DNA of 64,000 nucleotides from Tipula vernalis (taxonomy: Eukaryota > Arthropoda > Insecta > Diptera > Tipulidae): NCBI GenBank assembly GCA_958295665.1, contig OY282559.1, positions 261,274,245 through 261,338,244 on the forward strand, read 5' to 3'. The translations under genes and the position numbers were made by a program. Shown here piece by piece: positions 1 through 10,580 of the stretch. The first letter of the stretch is position 1. Every line of letters starts with the position of its first letter. The notes beneath the pieces were generated by a model. That model searched no databases, was not told the DNA's origin, and saw nothing but the letters and a program-made list of their open reading frames with translations.

Positions 1-289
1 TTGGCAACTGACAAAACAAATTATGTTGGTTACCTTTCGCTCTTAATGTCAGGTTCACGTAAAATAAATAAATTTAAATGTGGGTTAGTGTGTAATATAT
101 TTATTGCGTGTTGTCACGTGGTGGTGAAGAAAGAAGATATTAGTAAAATATTTCACTATATAGATCTAGAGTATGAATCATTATGCCGAAATTGCCAACA
201 AACTTGTTTGTTGTTGCTTTTCCGTTTTTTTTTTGATTTGTTAATATATCAATCGAAATTTTGTGACAGCAAGCAAATCCCATATATAG

Positions 290-955
290 TATTATTATTA
301 TTATTATTGAAGGGCCATGTGGGCGATCAGCCACCTCGCACTGCGACCTTAAAGATCTATTCTTAATGAACTTGGTAATACTGCCAGCCGGTATTTGATA
401 CATACTATCTGGGCTTATTGCTCTCTCTCTCCTAGATGTTGACTACAGCATGTAGTTTCGCTAGAAAAACCGTCGCATTTGAACCCAAGGACTTCGAGAG
501 GGCTCTCCCACTCCCGTATATTCCTACCCCTGCCCCGTCTTCCGTTTGATTTTTCTCTTACGAGTTGCTGGGAATTTCAAATCGCCTGCAGGTCACCCAG
601 CTTTACTACAGGAAGGCTAAATAAAACTGGAGGGTGCCTGGTATCCAGAGTTCTCAGACTTTGGATTGATTAACCTATCAGCCATTCATCCATCGGCATA
701 TGCGCTGTTCCTGTTAGCCTGTGCCAAATGGCCAAAAATATGCCAAATAGCCTTAGTTAACAGTGGTTGCCATGAGTATTCAGCACGTACACTTGCGGAT
801 TGTGAACAGGTTACCCCCTTACACAATTGTACTCATCAGGCAGCTGCCTAATACATGACCAGAACAGCTCACGTGATGTGCCCCTTACTGGAAGGTTACG
901 GAGCTGGTAGATTACTCTACTCAACTTTGGTCCCCCCCCCCCTTCAATAGACGCC
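290..955 (-). mobile_element. 3' end of an I/LOA-type LINE (copy 1)
   Basis: Read on the minus strand, this segment ends in a short (TAA)n tail at about 290-309, the usual end of I/LOA-group non-LTR retrotransposons. It aligns by eye along its length with 22545-23290, including the block ending in a C-rich run near 935-945. Against copy 2 it has lost about 40 bases just upstream of the 3' UTR, so the C-terminal frame readable in copy 2 is broken here. The clade is inferred from the tail and from copy 2. Confidence 0.6.
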
Positions 956-3479
956 AAAACCACCCCATATATAGTAATAAACATTCATGAATTTGTTAGC
1001 TAATTTGCAAGTTTTACGGTCATTGCTGGCAGAGCCGAGTATTCGAATACATATAATAAAAGTTACAGTTTAATTTTAATTTATTGGAAAATCCTTAACG
1101 TTTTAATATATTTGGGAACATCTAATATCGTATCTATATGATCAAACTATATCATATGTAAGGGGTAAAAATAATCGACTATCGGAGGAACTTTACGATC
1201 AAAGTACCCGAACGGGATCTAGCAAAATGAATCATATCCTCTTTACCCCGTCAAGCTTTCATAAGGACCCATCAGTGGGGTCAAACAAGAACATAATCAC
1301 GCATATCTTTGGGTATGTTACCCCTGGACCGTAAAGTAAGGCTTTACTTAATTTTTATGGACCTATTAATCTTTCAAAGTGCACTAATAATTAATATGAA
1401 AAAAATTATGGCCCTATTTCCTAGAGCCTAATTTTGTGGTCCCTAAAACCTTTATAGTTTTCCAAGCGGATACTTCTGCCATCGAGGAATTTGTGCTACA
1501 ATATCTCAAAACGGAATATGGGAGAACCGAGATTTATAATAATCTCGAACAGCCAGACTACACAACCTTAGCACAGCAGTAACCTTAGTGGCTCCAATTT
1601 TGAATTCTAAATTGGCCTGGAGCCGCTACTGTAACCTCATACTACTGAGCAGGGAAAACAAAATTTCTCTTTTATCTCTCTCGGAACTACATCAAATTGA
1701 TCTTTCCTCACCTCTAATATTGCCTGCTCCAAAAAGAGAGATTTAAATTTCTTTCTACTCTGGCAATAATTTCGGCCATCAAATTACTTCACCAGAATCT
1801 CGCTCGGTTCCCAGTCGTTTTTTGGTTCAGAAAATAACCAGAGAGCCCATCGGAATATTGGCACATAACAATCTAAAACAATCTATAAAGCTGTTTACAT
1901 GACATCGGGAACGACATTGGGAAAATTCCATAGTAATTATTCACGATCTCTCTACCAATCAAATCACTTTAATATTATTTAAAGTCCCTCCTACTTGTTT
2001 CATACTAAAGTTGAAACAATTCTTACTTTGAGAAAAATGTAGCGCAGAGTTACCAACCAAAACACACACAAAAAAATTAAATAATCAGCAATACTTTACG
2101 TAAAGAATACAATACGCTTGATAAGAACATTTTGGTTATAATAAATTAAAGGAAGATAAAAAATCAATGAGATGCGGATAACAATAATAAATGACGCGGT
2201 AAATCGCTATTTAAAACCGTCAAATTCAATTTTTAGCAAAATTGTTTCATAACCAACATCAAAATTATTCAAATATAGTAGATTTGACTATACCTATCTA
2301 TTCTTAGTAAATTTTTAAAAAATGATTTAATTTCATTCTAAGATCTCCAATTTTAAATTGTACCGGCCTTCAAGCTAAAATCCGTCCGTCAAATGTTTTC
2401 GGTTTCTTAAATGAATGTAAATACTTTTAATACATTTTTGTAAGAATATGGGTAACTTCGATATTGAATATGAAACAATTTTGTCAAAATATGGATTTGA
2501 CGGTTTGAAATGCAGGTTTGCTCTTAAGAAGACATACGTAAAAATCAAAAATACTTTAAAATCTCAAAATAACCACAAAACTGTAAAATTTGCTATTAAC
2601 CCTGCCAAAGCCAAACGTAAATTAAAATATGTAAAGAAAAATGTCACAAATGAAACGACGAAATATTTTGAGCAAAAACCAACAGCGACTAACTTCAACA
2701 CAATACTACGGCATTTTCCCAAAGTCGTTCTCGATGTTATGCAAGCAACTTAAACATGACGAAGTAACCGAATTACCGCTGCACAACACATACAATTAAA
2801 TTTATGAGAGCAGAGAGTTTTCAAATTTCATTTTACAACCAAAATACTTGGTCTGGTTTTGAATAGCCTATTGTGCCAGTTAATTTGAAAGCCAAAAATA
2901 TTGATCTCAGCACATATCAATTAAGCAAGATTCTTGGAATTTTGAACACCCGTTTTGAAACGCGATCCAAAACATGTAAAATAGATCACCGATCTATTTA
3001 ATGTTGCGCCCTCCATGCGATGGGATCAGTCTCTGAGCCCAACGCTGGGGTCGATGACCTAAACACTATTAGTGCCGTAGGTTACGATCCTGAATTACCA
3101 TCGGGTTGAGAGGGCATCCTTTTGAAAAGGGTTTTGCTACTGTACCCAACCAAAAAATTAGAGCCAAACGTATTGGCAAACGTAACCGACAACGTTTGCA
3201 GCGGAAAATGTCAGACCTTCTGCTTGGCTTTATTGTTGTTATTCCAAATATATGCTCGAACAATCCGGAGTGAAATCGGAACTCTACCGGTCAAAGACCT
3301 GATAAGGCTGATAAAAATCCGAACTTATAAAACAAATTTGGCATGCGTGACAATAATCCGGAAAACTTTTTGGATGAAAATAAGTTGGCAATTTTCCGGG
3401 TGAAGATGAATTGGTTAGTTATCTCAGTTGCGACCGGGTTGTCGTCCGGGTTTGTACTTTTCATGCAGGTTGCTATCTA
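956..3479. other. No recognised gene; one unassigned ORF
   Basis: AT-rich sequence with no family I recognise. The only notable frame is 2448-2753 (+), 101 codons, lysine- and asparagine-rich, with no membrane segment, signal peptide or cysteine motif. It may be a transposon ORF fragment or chance. From about 3000 to 3480 the GC content rises, but both strands are full of stops. Confidence 0.3.
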
Positions 3480-4400
3480 AATGATGGCCTTATTCACACC
3501 TGGGACATGTTCCACCAGATGATCCTAGTGTGGTAATTACGAACGTTGGTTTGATGAAACGAAATGTCTCGACTAATGGTTGGAGGATTGTCCGATACAA
3601 ACGGGAATCTAATCCCGTAACTTTTCTGTTCGTTTGTTTTTTAGGCTTTTATAAGCAGAGACATATCGACAACCTATCTGTCCCGTCTTTTTTTGGAACT
3701 TAGATTACCAGATAAGACTACGTTAAATATTTAGGTTTATCTTAGAAACTAAATTTCCATGGAAGAAGCATCTGTATTGCGAACTTCAAAAGGTAACTGC
3801 CATCTTTCCCAATGTAGGAGAGTCTCCGGGAATAGTTGGGATTTATTTATCTCCCAAGATGTTGTGTTTGATCTATAAATCGCTGGTTCTACCAATGCTA
3901 TCATATGCTCCTATAGCGTGGTGGCCGGGCTTAATCTAAAATCTTCTTTCGTAAAACTTCACGGTTAACAGAATATTGCTTGTTGGGCTGTCACTGGAGC
4001 GATGTCTTCAACCCCAATTCTTCCTAGTTTATATCTTAAAGTTATCGGCCATAGATTAATTCTTAATAAATACATCTCTCTGGTACCAGAAATTGACATT
4101 GTTAATGGTAAATTGATGCCCCGAGGGTTCAGTGGAGGTCATAGGACTATAATAAATGATTGTCAGAATCGGTAGTCTTGTTTTCCGACGGCTCTCGCTC
4201 TGAAGGTAGTGCAGGATTTGACGTCTTTTGTCCTTCGCTTGTTCTTAGATCATCCGGTAATCTTGGTAAGTATTGCACAGCTTTTCAAGCGGAAACAATT
4301 GCACTAATATATGCTGTAGTTGAGACTTTGAGTTGTGAAGTAAAAAATAAAAATATTGTTTGGTGTGCAGGTAGCAAATAAGTGCTTAATTCATTAGACA
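3480..4400 (+). pseudogene. LINE ORF2 (I/R1-type), 5' part: RT C-terminus and start of RNase H
   Basis: Degraded non-LTR retrotransposon coding region. From about 3735 the broken frames read like the end of a LINE reverse transcriptase: an LGL..TK.PWKKHL-like block, then LSPKM..IYKSLVLPMLSYA with a following AWW near 3860-3920, then an ITGAMSSTP-like block near 3985-4020. At 4160-4381 is an open frame with FSDGSRSEGSAGFDV and FQAETIAL, the first half of a LINE RNase H domain. A trace near 3520-3640 (NVSTNGWRIVRY) may belong to ORF1. Several stops and shifts are present. The frame stops abruptly at about 4400, where a foldback-like element has inserted, and resumes at about 10046. Confidence 0.75.
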
Positions 4401-4411
4401 AACGAGCGGGA

Positions 4412-4500
4412 GAGAGACAAAATCCCAACAATCAAAATCCAGAGGGTACAAAATCCCGAAGGCTTCAAAAATCTGAGGTTACAAAATCCCGAGGATACAC
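4412..4500 (+). repeat. Left inverted arm of the foldback-like element
   Basis: At least four imperfect subrepeats containing AAAATCC or AAAATCCCGA occur within 90 bases. They pair with the arm at 9955-10020. Confidence 0.65.
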
Positions 4501-4789
4501 AATCAGTTATTGTACAACTGGTGCAATTTTCCCTTGATTTAAGTGATAGTCAAAACATGTCAACCCTTGAGGGCTATCATGAATTTTTTCGATAGCTCAT
4601 CGAAAACAGCTATTACTGCGTTTGAATAATCGCCTTGTAAATACTTTGTGAAAACCAGTAGTTACTATTAGTTCTGACATACATAAAGTATAATAGCAAA
4701 GCGAAATTTTTGTTTCATGTCACTTTTTTGCCTGACCAAAAAAAATGCAGAAATTTTAATATTCAGAATAATTGAAAAGTTAAAATCTA

Positions 4790-5260
4790 GAAAAATCATC
4801 TAGAAATTATCAGAAATTCAATCCAGAAAAAAATCCCGAAAAAATATTTTGTTTAAAATAAATGAAAGAAATTCAATTTTATACGGATTTTTAGACTTTT
4901 GTCGTCACTTGAGACATTTGTGGTACATCTATCGGTGAAAGCGATACGAGTGATACATTTCCTTTGATCTGTGTCTGAAACGTTGACGAAGCAATTTCCA
5001 TTATCATAAATATGAAGAATTCGGGATGACTACATTTGCCTGAAAAAAATCCAGAATAATTGAAAAACTCCAGAAAAAAATCCAGAAAAAATGTTTTGTT
5101 TAAAATAAATCAAAAAAAAATTCAATTTTATAGGCAGTTTTAGACTTTTACCATCACTTGAACGTTTGCGGTACATCTATCAGTAGAAGCGATACGAGCG
5201 GTACAATTCCTTTGATCTGTGTCTGCAAGGTTGACGAAGCATTAAATCTGTAATACGCAA
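4790..5260 (+). repeat. Direct duplication of about 190 bp inside the foldback-like element
   Basis: The block at about 4817-5010 is repeated at about 5069-5252. Both contain TTTTGTTTAAAATAAAT, a block with GGTACATCTATC, and CCTTTGATCTGTGTCTG followed by GTTGACGAAGCA. A second, shorter direct duplication occurs at about 5330-5390 and 5520-5590 (CAAATTTTATA ... CCGCACTTT). These are the internal, non-coding repeats of the element. Confidence 0.7.
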
Positions 5261-5850
5261 AAATACTTTTGTCGATACCACCACACTAACCCAACGAATT
5301 ACGCCAACCACAAAATATTTTGAATTTTACCGAAAAACTCAAATTTTATAGACCTTTTATAAATTTTATTTTTAATTAGTCCGCACTTTGATAATTGTGT
5401 TTGTGGATTTTAGTTTTCTGAATTTTTTTTTGCTGGATTCATTTTATCTGGACTTTTTTTTCGGGATTTTCAGTTATTGTATTATTTTGTTCTATATAAG
5501 GTAGCCAACCCTAAGAATTCTTATGGAAAAATTCAAATTTTATAAACATTTTATAATTTTTAATTTTCACTTGGGCCGCACTTTTTAAAACAAATAACAT
5601 GAGCTGAAACTATTTGATGGCCATAAATCCATAAGCTTGTAAACCCTTTTTTGAAAGAGTTATATTTTCCTCCCTCGTAGAATCGCCTGGTTCTTTTTAT
5701 ATTTCATTTTAGTTGTTTTCATTTCAAATCCCGTAATTCCGAGGAAATCCTGAATAAAATTAAATTCACGCACGGATTTCCTCGGGATTACAGGTTTCTG
5801 TACCCTCGGGATTTTGTACCCTCGGGATTATGTGTCCTCAGGATTTCGTA

Positions 5851-6025
5851 CTTTTATATTTACAAATATTTAATTTATTATTTTGGAATTACACAACTTT
5901 AGGGAATGGCGTTTATAATGGAATGAATGGGGGCTTTTGTGTTTTTATTATACAAGCAATATAGACATTTTGTCAGTATAAAAATTAGTGTGTTTTACGT
6001 TAAATAATGAAAATGAGATATAACA
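5851..6025 (-). repeat. 3' LTR of the Gypsy element
   Basis: On the minus strand it begins TGTTATATCTCAT, directly after the polypurine tract, and ends in ..ATATAAAAG. It matches 9775-9949 with scattered differences. Confidence 0.85.
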
Positions 6026-6038
6026 GTTCCTCCTTCTC
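6026..6038 (-). other. Polypurine tract of the Gypsy element
   Basis: The minus strand reads GAGAAGGAGGAAC immediately before the LTR start TGTTATATC. It fits the plus-strand priming site of an LTR retrotransposon and fixes the inner LTR boundary. Confidence 0.7.
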
Positions 6039-6049
6039 AAATTAGGACA

Positions 6050-9000
6050 TTATAAATCCAAGCGTACAGTTTTGTTTTTTGGTCGCGTTGATCTTCTCAG
6101 GATTGAAACTGGCGTATCGGTCTCAGTGGATGGAACTGCAATGGACGTCGATGGTTCTTCGATCTTCATGGTGCTCGGAGATGGATTTGTTTCGTTTGTT
6201 TCCAATCTAGCCATAATTGGATCCTCCATTGGTAACGTCCCAGTCTCCTTTTGCGGTGTAGGTATTTTATTTTATTTTATTTACTGCTAAAATTTTTTTG
6301 ACGCCGTTTTTTGAGCTTGAGCTCATTTATAAAAAGGCGTCATTACACAAAAAATCAAGTTATGAAAATTCCGGGTAAAAGTTAGCAGCATGGCACATGG
6401 TCTTTAGGTCCTCCATTTCTTCTTTCCGAAAATTTGAATTATCCCTGCAGCATTTTAGTCCAAAGATTTGTACTTTAATTTAGGTTTTTTAAAAATTCCA
6501 ATTTATTGTTTTTTTTTTGAAGAAAATTAAAAAAAAGAAAAAGTTCAGTTTTAAGGTACCTTAAAGTTGTTGAATTGTATGGTTTTGTTACTATCCAAAG
6601 TTGGGGTGTTATCGGTGCTTGACTCGTCGGACATTGATCTCGAAACTGAATTTCTTGGGCGAAGCTGGTTTTGGTGTCTTCTCCATATACCAAGATTTGT
6701 TTCTACCAAATACAACTTGGTTCCTAGACATGCCTTTATGAACGCCCTTCGCCACATCTGCCCTCTTGATGAGTAGTCTCTTGCGTAAACTGGATCATTT
6801 GTTTTGAATTTATTTGACCCTTCGAAATTCCCCCGCTCTATCCTAGGTAAAATGGTAGTTAACAATGTCCTCGGTTGGCGTCCATGGTAAAGGGGTTGCT
6901 CTGTAAGTTGACAAAAATTGTATTAAGGCAGTGTCACATTCAGTGTTGTCAAAGCAATTTTTTTTTATTGCGGTTTTGAAGGTGCGAACGAATCGTTCGG
7001 CTTTGCCATTTGATTCCGGGTGGAGCGGAGCGGACGTAACATGTTCGATTGAATTTTGTTCACAGAATATTTGAAATTCATTTGAAGTGAATTGCGGTCC
7101 GTTCGCGGTTCACTAACAATGATGATCGGCAATCCCTCAATTGCAAATATTTGTTTTAGAGCGCGAATAGTGCTATTTGATAAAGTAGTTATCATAGGGC
7201 TGATGAATGGGTATTTGGCATAGGCATCAACACAGATTAACCACATTTTTTCCATGAACGGCCCTGCGTAATCAATGTGTAATCGTTGCCAAGGTCCACT
7301 CGGAGTTGGCCAACTGGTATACTCTTTCTTCGGTGCGCAGGCGTTGAATTGGCAACTTTCGCAATTTTTTACGAGTTCCTCAATATCGCGATTGAGCGAT
7401 GGCCACCAGCAGTAGCGACGTGCTAACTGCTTCATTCTGGTTGTGCCCCAATGTCCTTCGTGGAGTAGTGCTAGAACTTTGTTGTGCATGGTATCTGGAA
7501 TGACAACACGAGTATGATGCCCTGTCTGTAATAAGATAATATTGTTAAAACAGCTTAAACTATCTCTGTGTCTAAAATACGCTGAGTAGGACATTTCGTC
7601 GCATAAAGATAACCTATTTGGACAACCATTTTGTATAAACTCATTTATTTTAGAGAGGATTCGATTAGATTTAGTTTGTTTTCCGACAATCTCGGAATTT
7701 ATTGGATAATCATCAAGTAATGATTGATACTTATCGTCCACACTATAACAAGCCTGTTCGCTAGCATCGAACCAGGTGTCTGGACCACAAGGCAGTCGTG
7801 AGAGTGCGTCTGCATTTCCGTTGTGATGTGTTGGTTTGTAAATAATTTTGTACTCATATCCCATCAAAATAATAGCCCATCGTTGTAATCTATTAATAGA
7901 GTGTACCGGGAGTTGTTTGTTTGGGTGGAATAAGGAGATAAGTAGTTTGTGATCCGTCATCAACTCAAATTTGCGTCCTTGCAAGTATTGGTTAAATTTG
8001 GTCACTCCATAAATAATTGAGAGGGCCTCCTTCTCAATTGGTGAATATCGCTGTTGTGTTTTGTTTAGAGTTTTCGAAGCGATCGGGTGCTCTGAACCGT
8101 CTGGATATCGTTGGGAAATAACAGCTCCAATACCATAGGCGGATGCATCCGTGGCTAGGATGATTGGATAATCTTGCCGGAAATGTGCCAGTAGATCCGC
8201 ATTCATTATTGCAACTTTTAATTTGTTAAATGATTCCTCTTGTAGTTCTGTCCACTGAAAATTGAAATTCTTGCCTCTGAGATGGTTTAGAGCGGCGTTT
8301 AGCTGTGAAAAATTAGGGATGAATTTATTATAATAATTTATTTTTCCTATAAATGATTCCACTTTTTTTACATTTTGAGAGCGCGGTAAATTTTTTAAAG
8401 CTTCTAACCCACGCGAAGATAATCGAATGCCGTCTTTACTGATGATATGTCCTATGTATTCTATATCAGATTTGGCGAACTCACATTTATTTAATCGGCA
8501 TCGAAATCCATATTCTTCCAAACGCCTCATTAATAATTTCAGGTTGTTTATTTGTTCAGCGTTTGTTCTGCCAGATATTATGACATCGTCAAGATAAACT
8601 GCACAAATCTCGATGTCAACAGTTAGTTGTTCCATTAATCTTTGAAAAATACCTGGTGCACTTGAAATACCGAATGGTAACCGTTGGTATTCATACAATC
8701 CGAACGGAGTATTAATTACCATAAATTTCTTTGATCTGTCAAATAGCTCTACTTGTAAATATGCATTCTGTAAATCAATTTTTGTGAAGTAAACACCACC
8801 TTGTAGCTTATAGAATAACTCTTCGATTCTGGTAATGGGATGTTGGTCGGCTTTAATTTGTGGATTAACCGAAGTTTTGAAATCTGCACATATGCGAATA
8901 TCACCATTTGGTTTTGGTACTGGTGTTGCCCATCGTGTGGTCTTGACCGGTTTTAAAATATTTTGTTTTACTAGTCTTGATAACTCATCTTTTACTTTGT

Positions 9001-9105
9001 CTTGGATAGCAAATGGTAGAACTCGAGCTTTGAAATACTTTGGTATTGCGTCCGGTTTAAGATTTATATCGGCTTGAGATGACGTACAGTGTGGCCAATG
9101 GTTTC
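6050..9105 (-). pseudogene. pol: Gypsy pol: reverse transcriptase, RNase H, integrase (broken)
   Basis: The RT begins about 9075 (block ending WATPVPKPNGDIRICADFK) and continues through YFTKIDLQNAYLQ. RT motif D is intact as AVYLDDVI at about 8605. RNase H follows with LATDASAYGIGAV near 8150 and MTDHKLL near 7960. The integrase has an HHCC-type zinc finger (HEGHWGTTRMK, CESCQ) at about 7460-7350 and the first core Asp in HIDYAGPF at about 7275. The long frame then goes out of phase near 7110 and ends at 6965. The integrase C-terminus continues in another frame at 6551-6865. The tail RRSTRPKNKTVRLDL stops at 6050-6052. The upstream join to gag-pro is also out of frame, near 9086-9096. Breaks are described only. 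Confidence 0.9.
6263..6555 (-). mobile_element. Short retroposon or LINE 3' fragment inside Gypsy pol
   Basis: The Gypsy pol tail is interrupted here. On the minus strand the segment ends in repeated AAAAT units (about 6263-6283), a retroposon-type tail. AGGTA occurs at both junctions (about 6258-6262 and 6556-6560), a possible target duplication. A frame with a RKEEMEDLKTMCHAANF-like stretch precedes the 3' end and could be a LINE ORF2 terminus. The family is not identified. Confidence 0.45.
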
Positions 9106-9753
9106 AGAATTAAATAACTGGTGGTGACTTTTGCAATTGTCTATAAGCTGGGTCTTTAAATTATTATCAGGTTGTACATCAATTGTGAATATATTAGTTT
9201 GGTTGTGGTTGATACTAAAATTTAATTCTTTGAACCAATCTAGTCCCATAAAATTAACACAATCATAGGAATCGACGACAAATAAAGCTAATTGTTTTTC
9301 CAACTTATTATACAACACTGTGACATTCAAAGTACCCTTAATTGGAATGACGTTTCCTCCGTACACTCTTACTATCATTTTCGTTTTGTGAAATTCATAA
9401 CGCGCAGCCAAAATATGTATTTTTGACGTAAAATGGTCTGATAATTTAGAGGTTAGATCTTTATATGTCCTACTCACCGAATCGTCGTCGAATAATTTTT
9501 GAAGGAGTTCAAAAATATATTCTCCCACGTTGGACAGGAAAAATGCTCGTTTCCTGTTATCATCCGATACCCCGCATGCCTCGAAATGCTGATTTATTTG
9601 TAGTAAATATGATGACCAATGATGTATCTGCACATTAAACGGGAAAAATGGTGAAATTGTTGTAGCCACTTGTTTTGTTTGAGCCGCCAAAAATGATTGT
9701 ATAAATTCTTGTTGGCTTTTAAGAATTTGTAAAATTTCTTGATCCTTAGGCAT
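9064..9753 (-). pseudogene. gag: Gypsy gag-protease frame with internal deletion
   Basis: This 229-codon frame starts 8 bases downstream of the primer-binding site. Residues 1 to about 115 look like a retrotransposon Gag capsid (ISPFFPFNVQIHHWSSYLLQI, then a helix-rich block). At about residue 123 it passes directly into protease-like sequence (VIPIKGTLNVTVLYNK ... FMGLDWFKELN). The nucleocapsid zinc knuckles and the Asp-Thr/Ser-Gly protease active site are absent, which implies an internal deletion of several hundred bases that kept the frame open. It ends out of frame with the RT. This Gag would lack nucleic-acid-binding knuckles. Confidence 0.75.
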
Positions 9754-9760
9754 TTTGTTT

Positions 9761-9774
9761 AATCCTCGTCGCCA
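9761..9774 (-). other. Primer-binding site of the Gypsy element
   Basis: The minus strand reads TGGCGACGAGGATT directly after the 5' LTR. TGG complements a tRNA CCA end. The tRNA species was not determined. Confidence 0.7.
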
Positions 9775-9949
9775 CTTTTATATTTACAAACATTTAATTT
9801 ATTATTTAGGAATTACACAACTTTATTTGAGAACATAACTTTATGGAATGAATGGGGACTTTTGTGTTTTTATTATACAAGCAATATAGAAATTTTGACA
9901 GTACAAAAATTAGTGTGTTTTACGTTAAATATGAAAATGAGATATAACA
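9775..9949 (-). repeat. 5' LTR of the Gypsy element
   Basis: It pairs with 5851-6025 and begins TGTTATATCTCAT on the minus strand. It is followed on the plus strand by CGTAC, the target duplication. Confidence 0.85.
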
Positions 9950-9954
9950 CGTAC

Positions 9955-10045
9955 ACTCGGGATTTTGTACCTTCGGGATTTTGATTTTTGGGATTTTGTC
10001 GCTCGGGATTATGTTCCGTGGGAATTCGTCCCTTGGGAACACGTC
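9955..10045 (-). repeat. Right inverted arm of the foldback-like element
   Basis: Repeated GGGATTTTGTACC and TCGGGATTTTG units form the reverse complement of 4412-4500. About 45 extra bases of the same motif lie at the outer end (to about 10045). Confidence 0.65.
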
Positions 10046-10580
10046 ACCAGACCTATTTGAGCCTTTCCAAAGTTGTCTGGAATTGTAAAATCTTCATCAA
10101 TTTTGGTTCTTCGAGGAACGGTGCTTCGATCATGTGGATTGCTGCTCATTGTGATATAGAGAGCACTGAGATCGCCGATTTGCTAACCAAACTGGAACTC
10201 GGAAGAAATTTATCGGCTCCGAACTTGTATCATTCAATAGTGGTAAGAACGCGATTAAAAATTTTGCTCCATGTGAGTTAAGCCAGAGATGGTTTGCTAC
10301 CTCGAGCTGTCTGGCTAAATACTTTATTCACAGGTCCAATTTATTCGCCTCTAATTTTGCTTTGTCTTTAAAGAGGGATCAGCTAAGAGTCTTAGTCGCC
10401 ATCTTTCTAGTCATGGCCGTTTATGGTTCACCCACATCATAGGATTTCATTCATTTCGTGTCCAGCTTTTGATATAGTCAGGTCCCAATTGCTTAACTCG
10501 AAATCTATTAATTTAGATTCGTTGTCCCAATCCCTTGGCTCAAGTTCCTTAAGTTTATTAAGGCAGGAGGTTTGTGAATT
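10046..10580 (+). pseudogene. LINE ORF2 (I/R1-type), 3' part: end of RNase H and C-terminus
   Basis: This continues the frame interrupted at about 4400. The plus strand reads TYLSLSKVVWNCKIF, then IMWIAAHCDIESTEIADLL at about 10130-10190, matching the RNase H pattern V.W..H.GI.GNE.AD.L. The next block, LKRDQLRVLVAIF at about 10365-10410, corresponds to the conserved L.R...L..ILTGH stretch after RNase H in these LINEs. The remainder to about 10580 looks like the C-terminal tail (SLSQSLGSSSLSLLRQEV) with stops. A related fragment occurs at 32200-32560. Confidence 0.7.

Larger units (their letters stand above)
5851..9949 (-). mobile_element. Mag-like Ty3/Gypsy LTR retrotransposon, minus orientation
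   Basis: A full-length but defective element. The two LTRs of about 175 bp are at 5851-6025 and 9775-9949. A 4-5 bp target duplication, CGTA(C), lies at 5847-5851 and 9950-9954. On the minus strand the order is LTR, tRNA-type primer-binding site, gag-protease frame, pol, polypurine tract, LTR. The RT wording (YEYQRLPFGISSAP) resembles the Mag clade. The LTRs differ at roughly a tenth of positions, including a small indel near 9830, so the insertion is not recent. The gag-pro region has an internal deletion, pol has frameshifts, and a small retroposon sits near the pol 3' end. It lies inside the foldback-like element. Confidence 0.9.
4401..10045. mobile_element. Foldback-like element with subrepeat inverted arms, carrying a Gypsy insertion
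   Basis: The ends are inverted copies of each other, built from short subrepeats of the form ACAAAATCCCGAGGGT. The left arm (about 4412-4500) and the right arm (about 9955-10020, reverse complemented) share GACAAAATCCCAA, then ATCAAAATCC, then GGTACAAAATCCCGA. The right arm has about 45 extra bases of the same motif, so arm lengths differ, as in Drosophila FB elements. More inverted-arm motif occurs at 5740-5845, just before the Gypsy insertion. The possible target duplication is weak (CATTAGAC versus CACCAGAC). It has no coding region of its own. Without the Gypsy element it would be about 1.5 kb. The superfamily is unknown. Confidence 0.65.

Noticed and set aside
1..366. Open frame at the window start
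   Set aside because: Begins at TTG, low-complexity, runs into the LINE 3' tail; no protein character.
6072..6290. Plus-strand frame of 72 codons
   Set aside because: Antisense to the Gypsy pol tail, which has the recognisable RRSTRPKNK ending.
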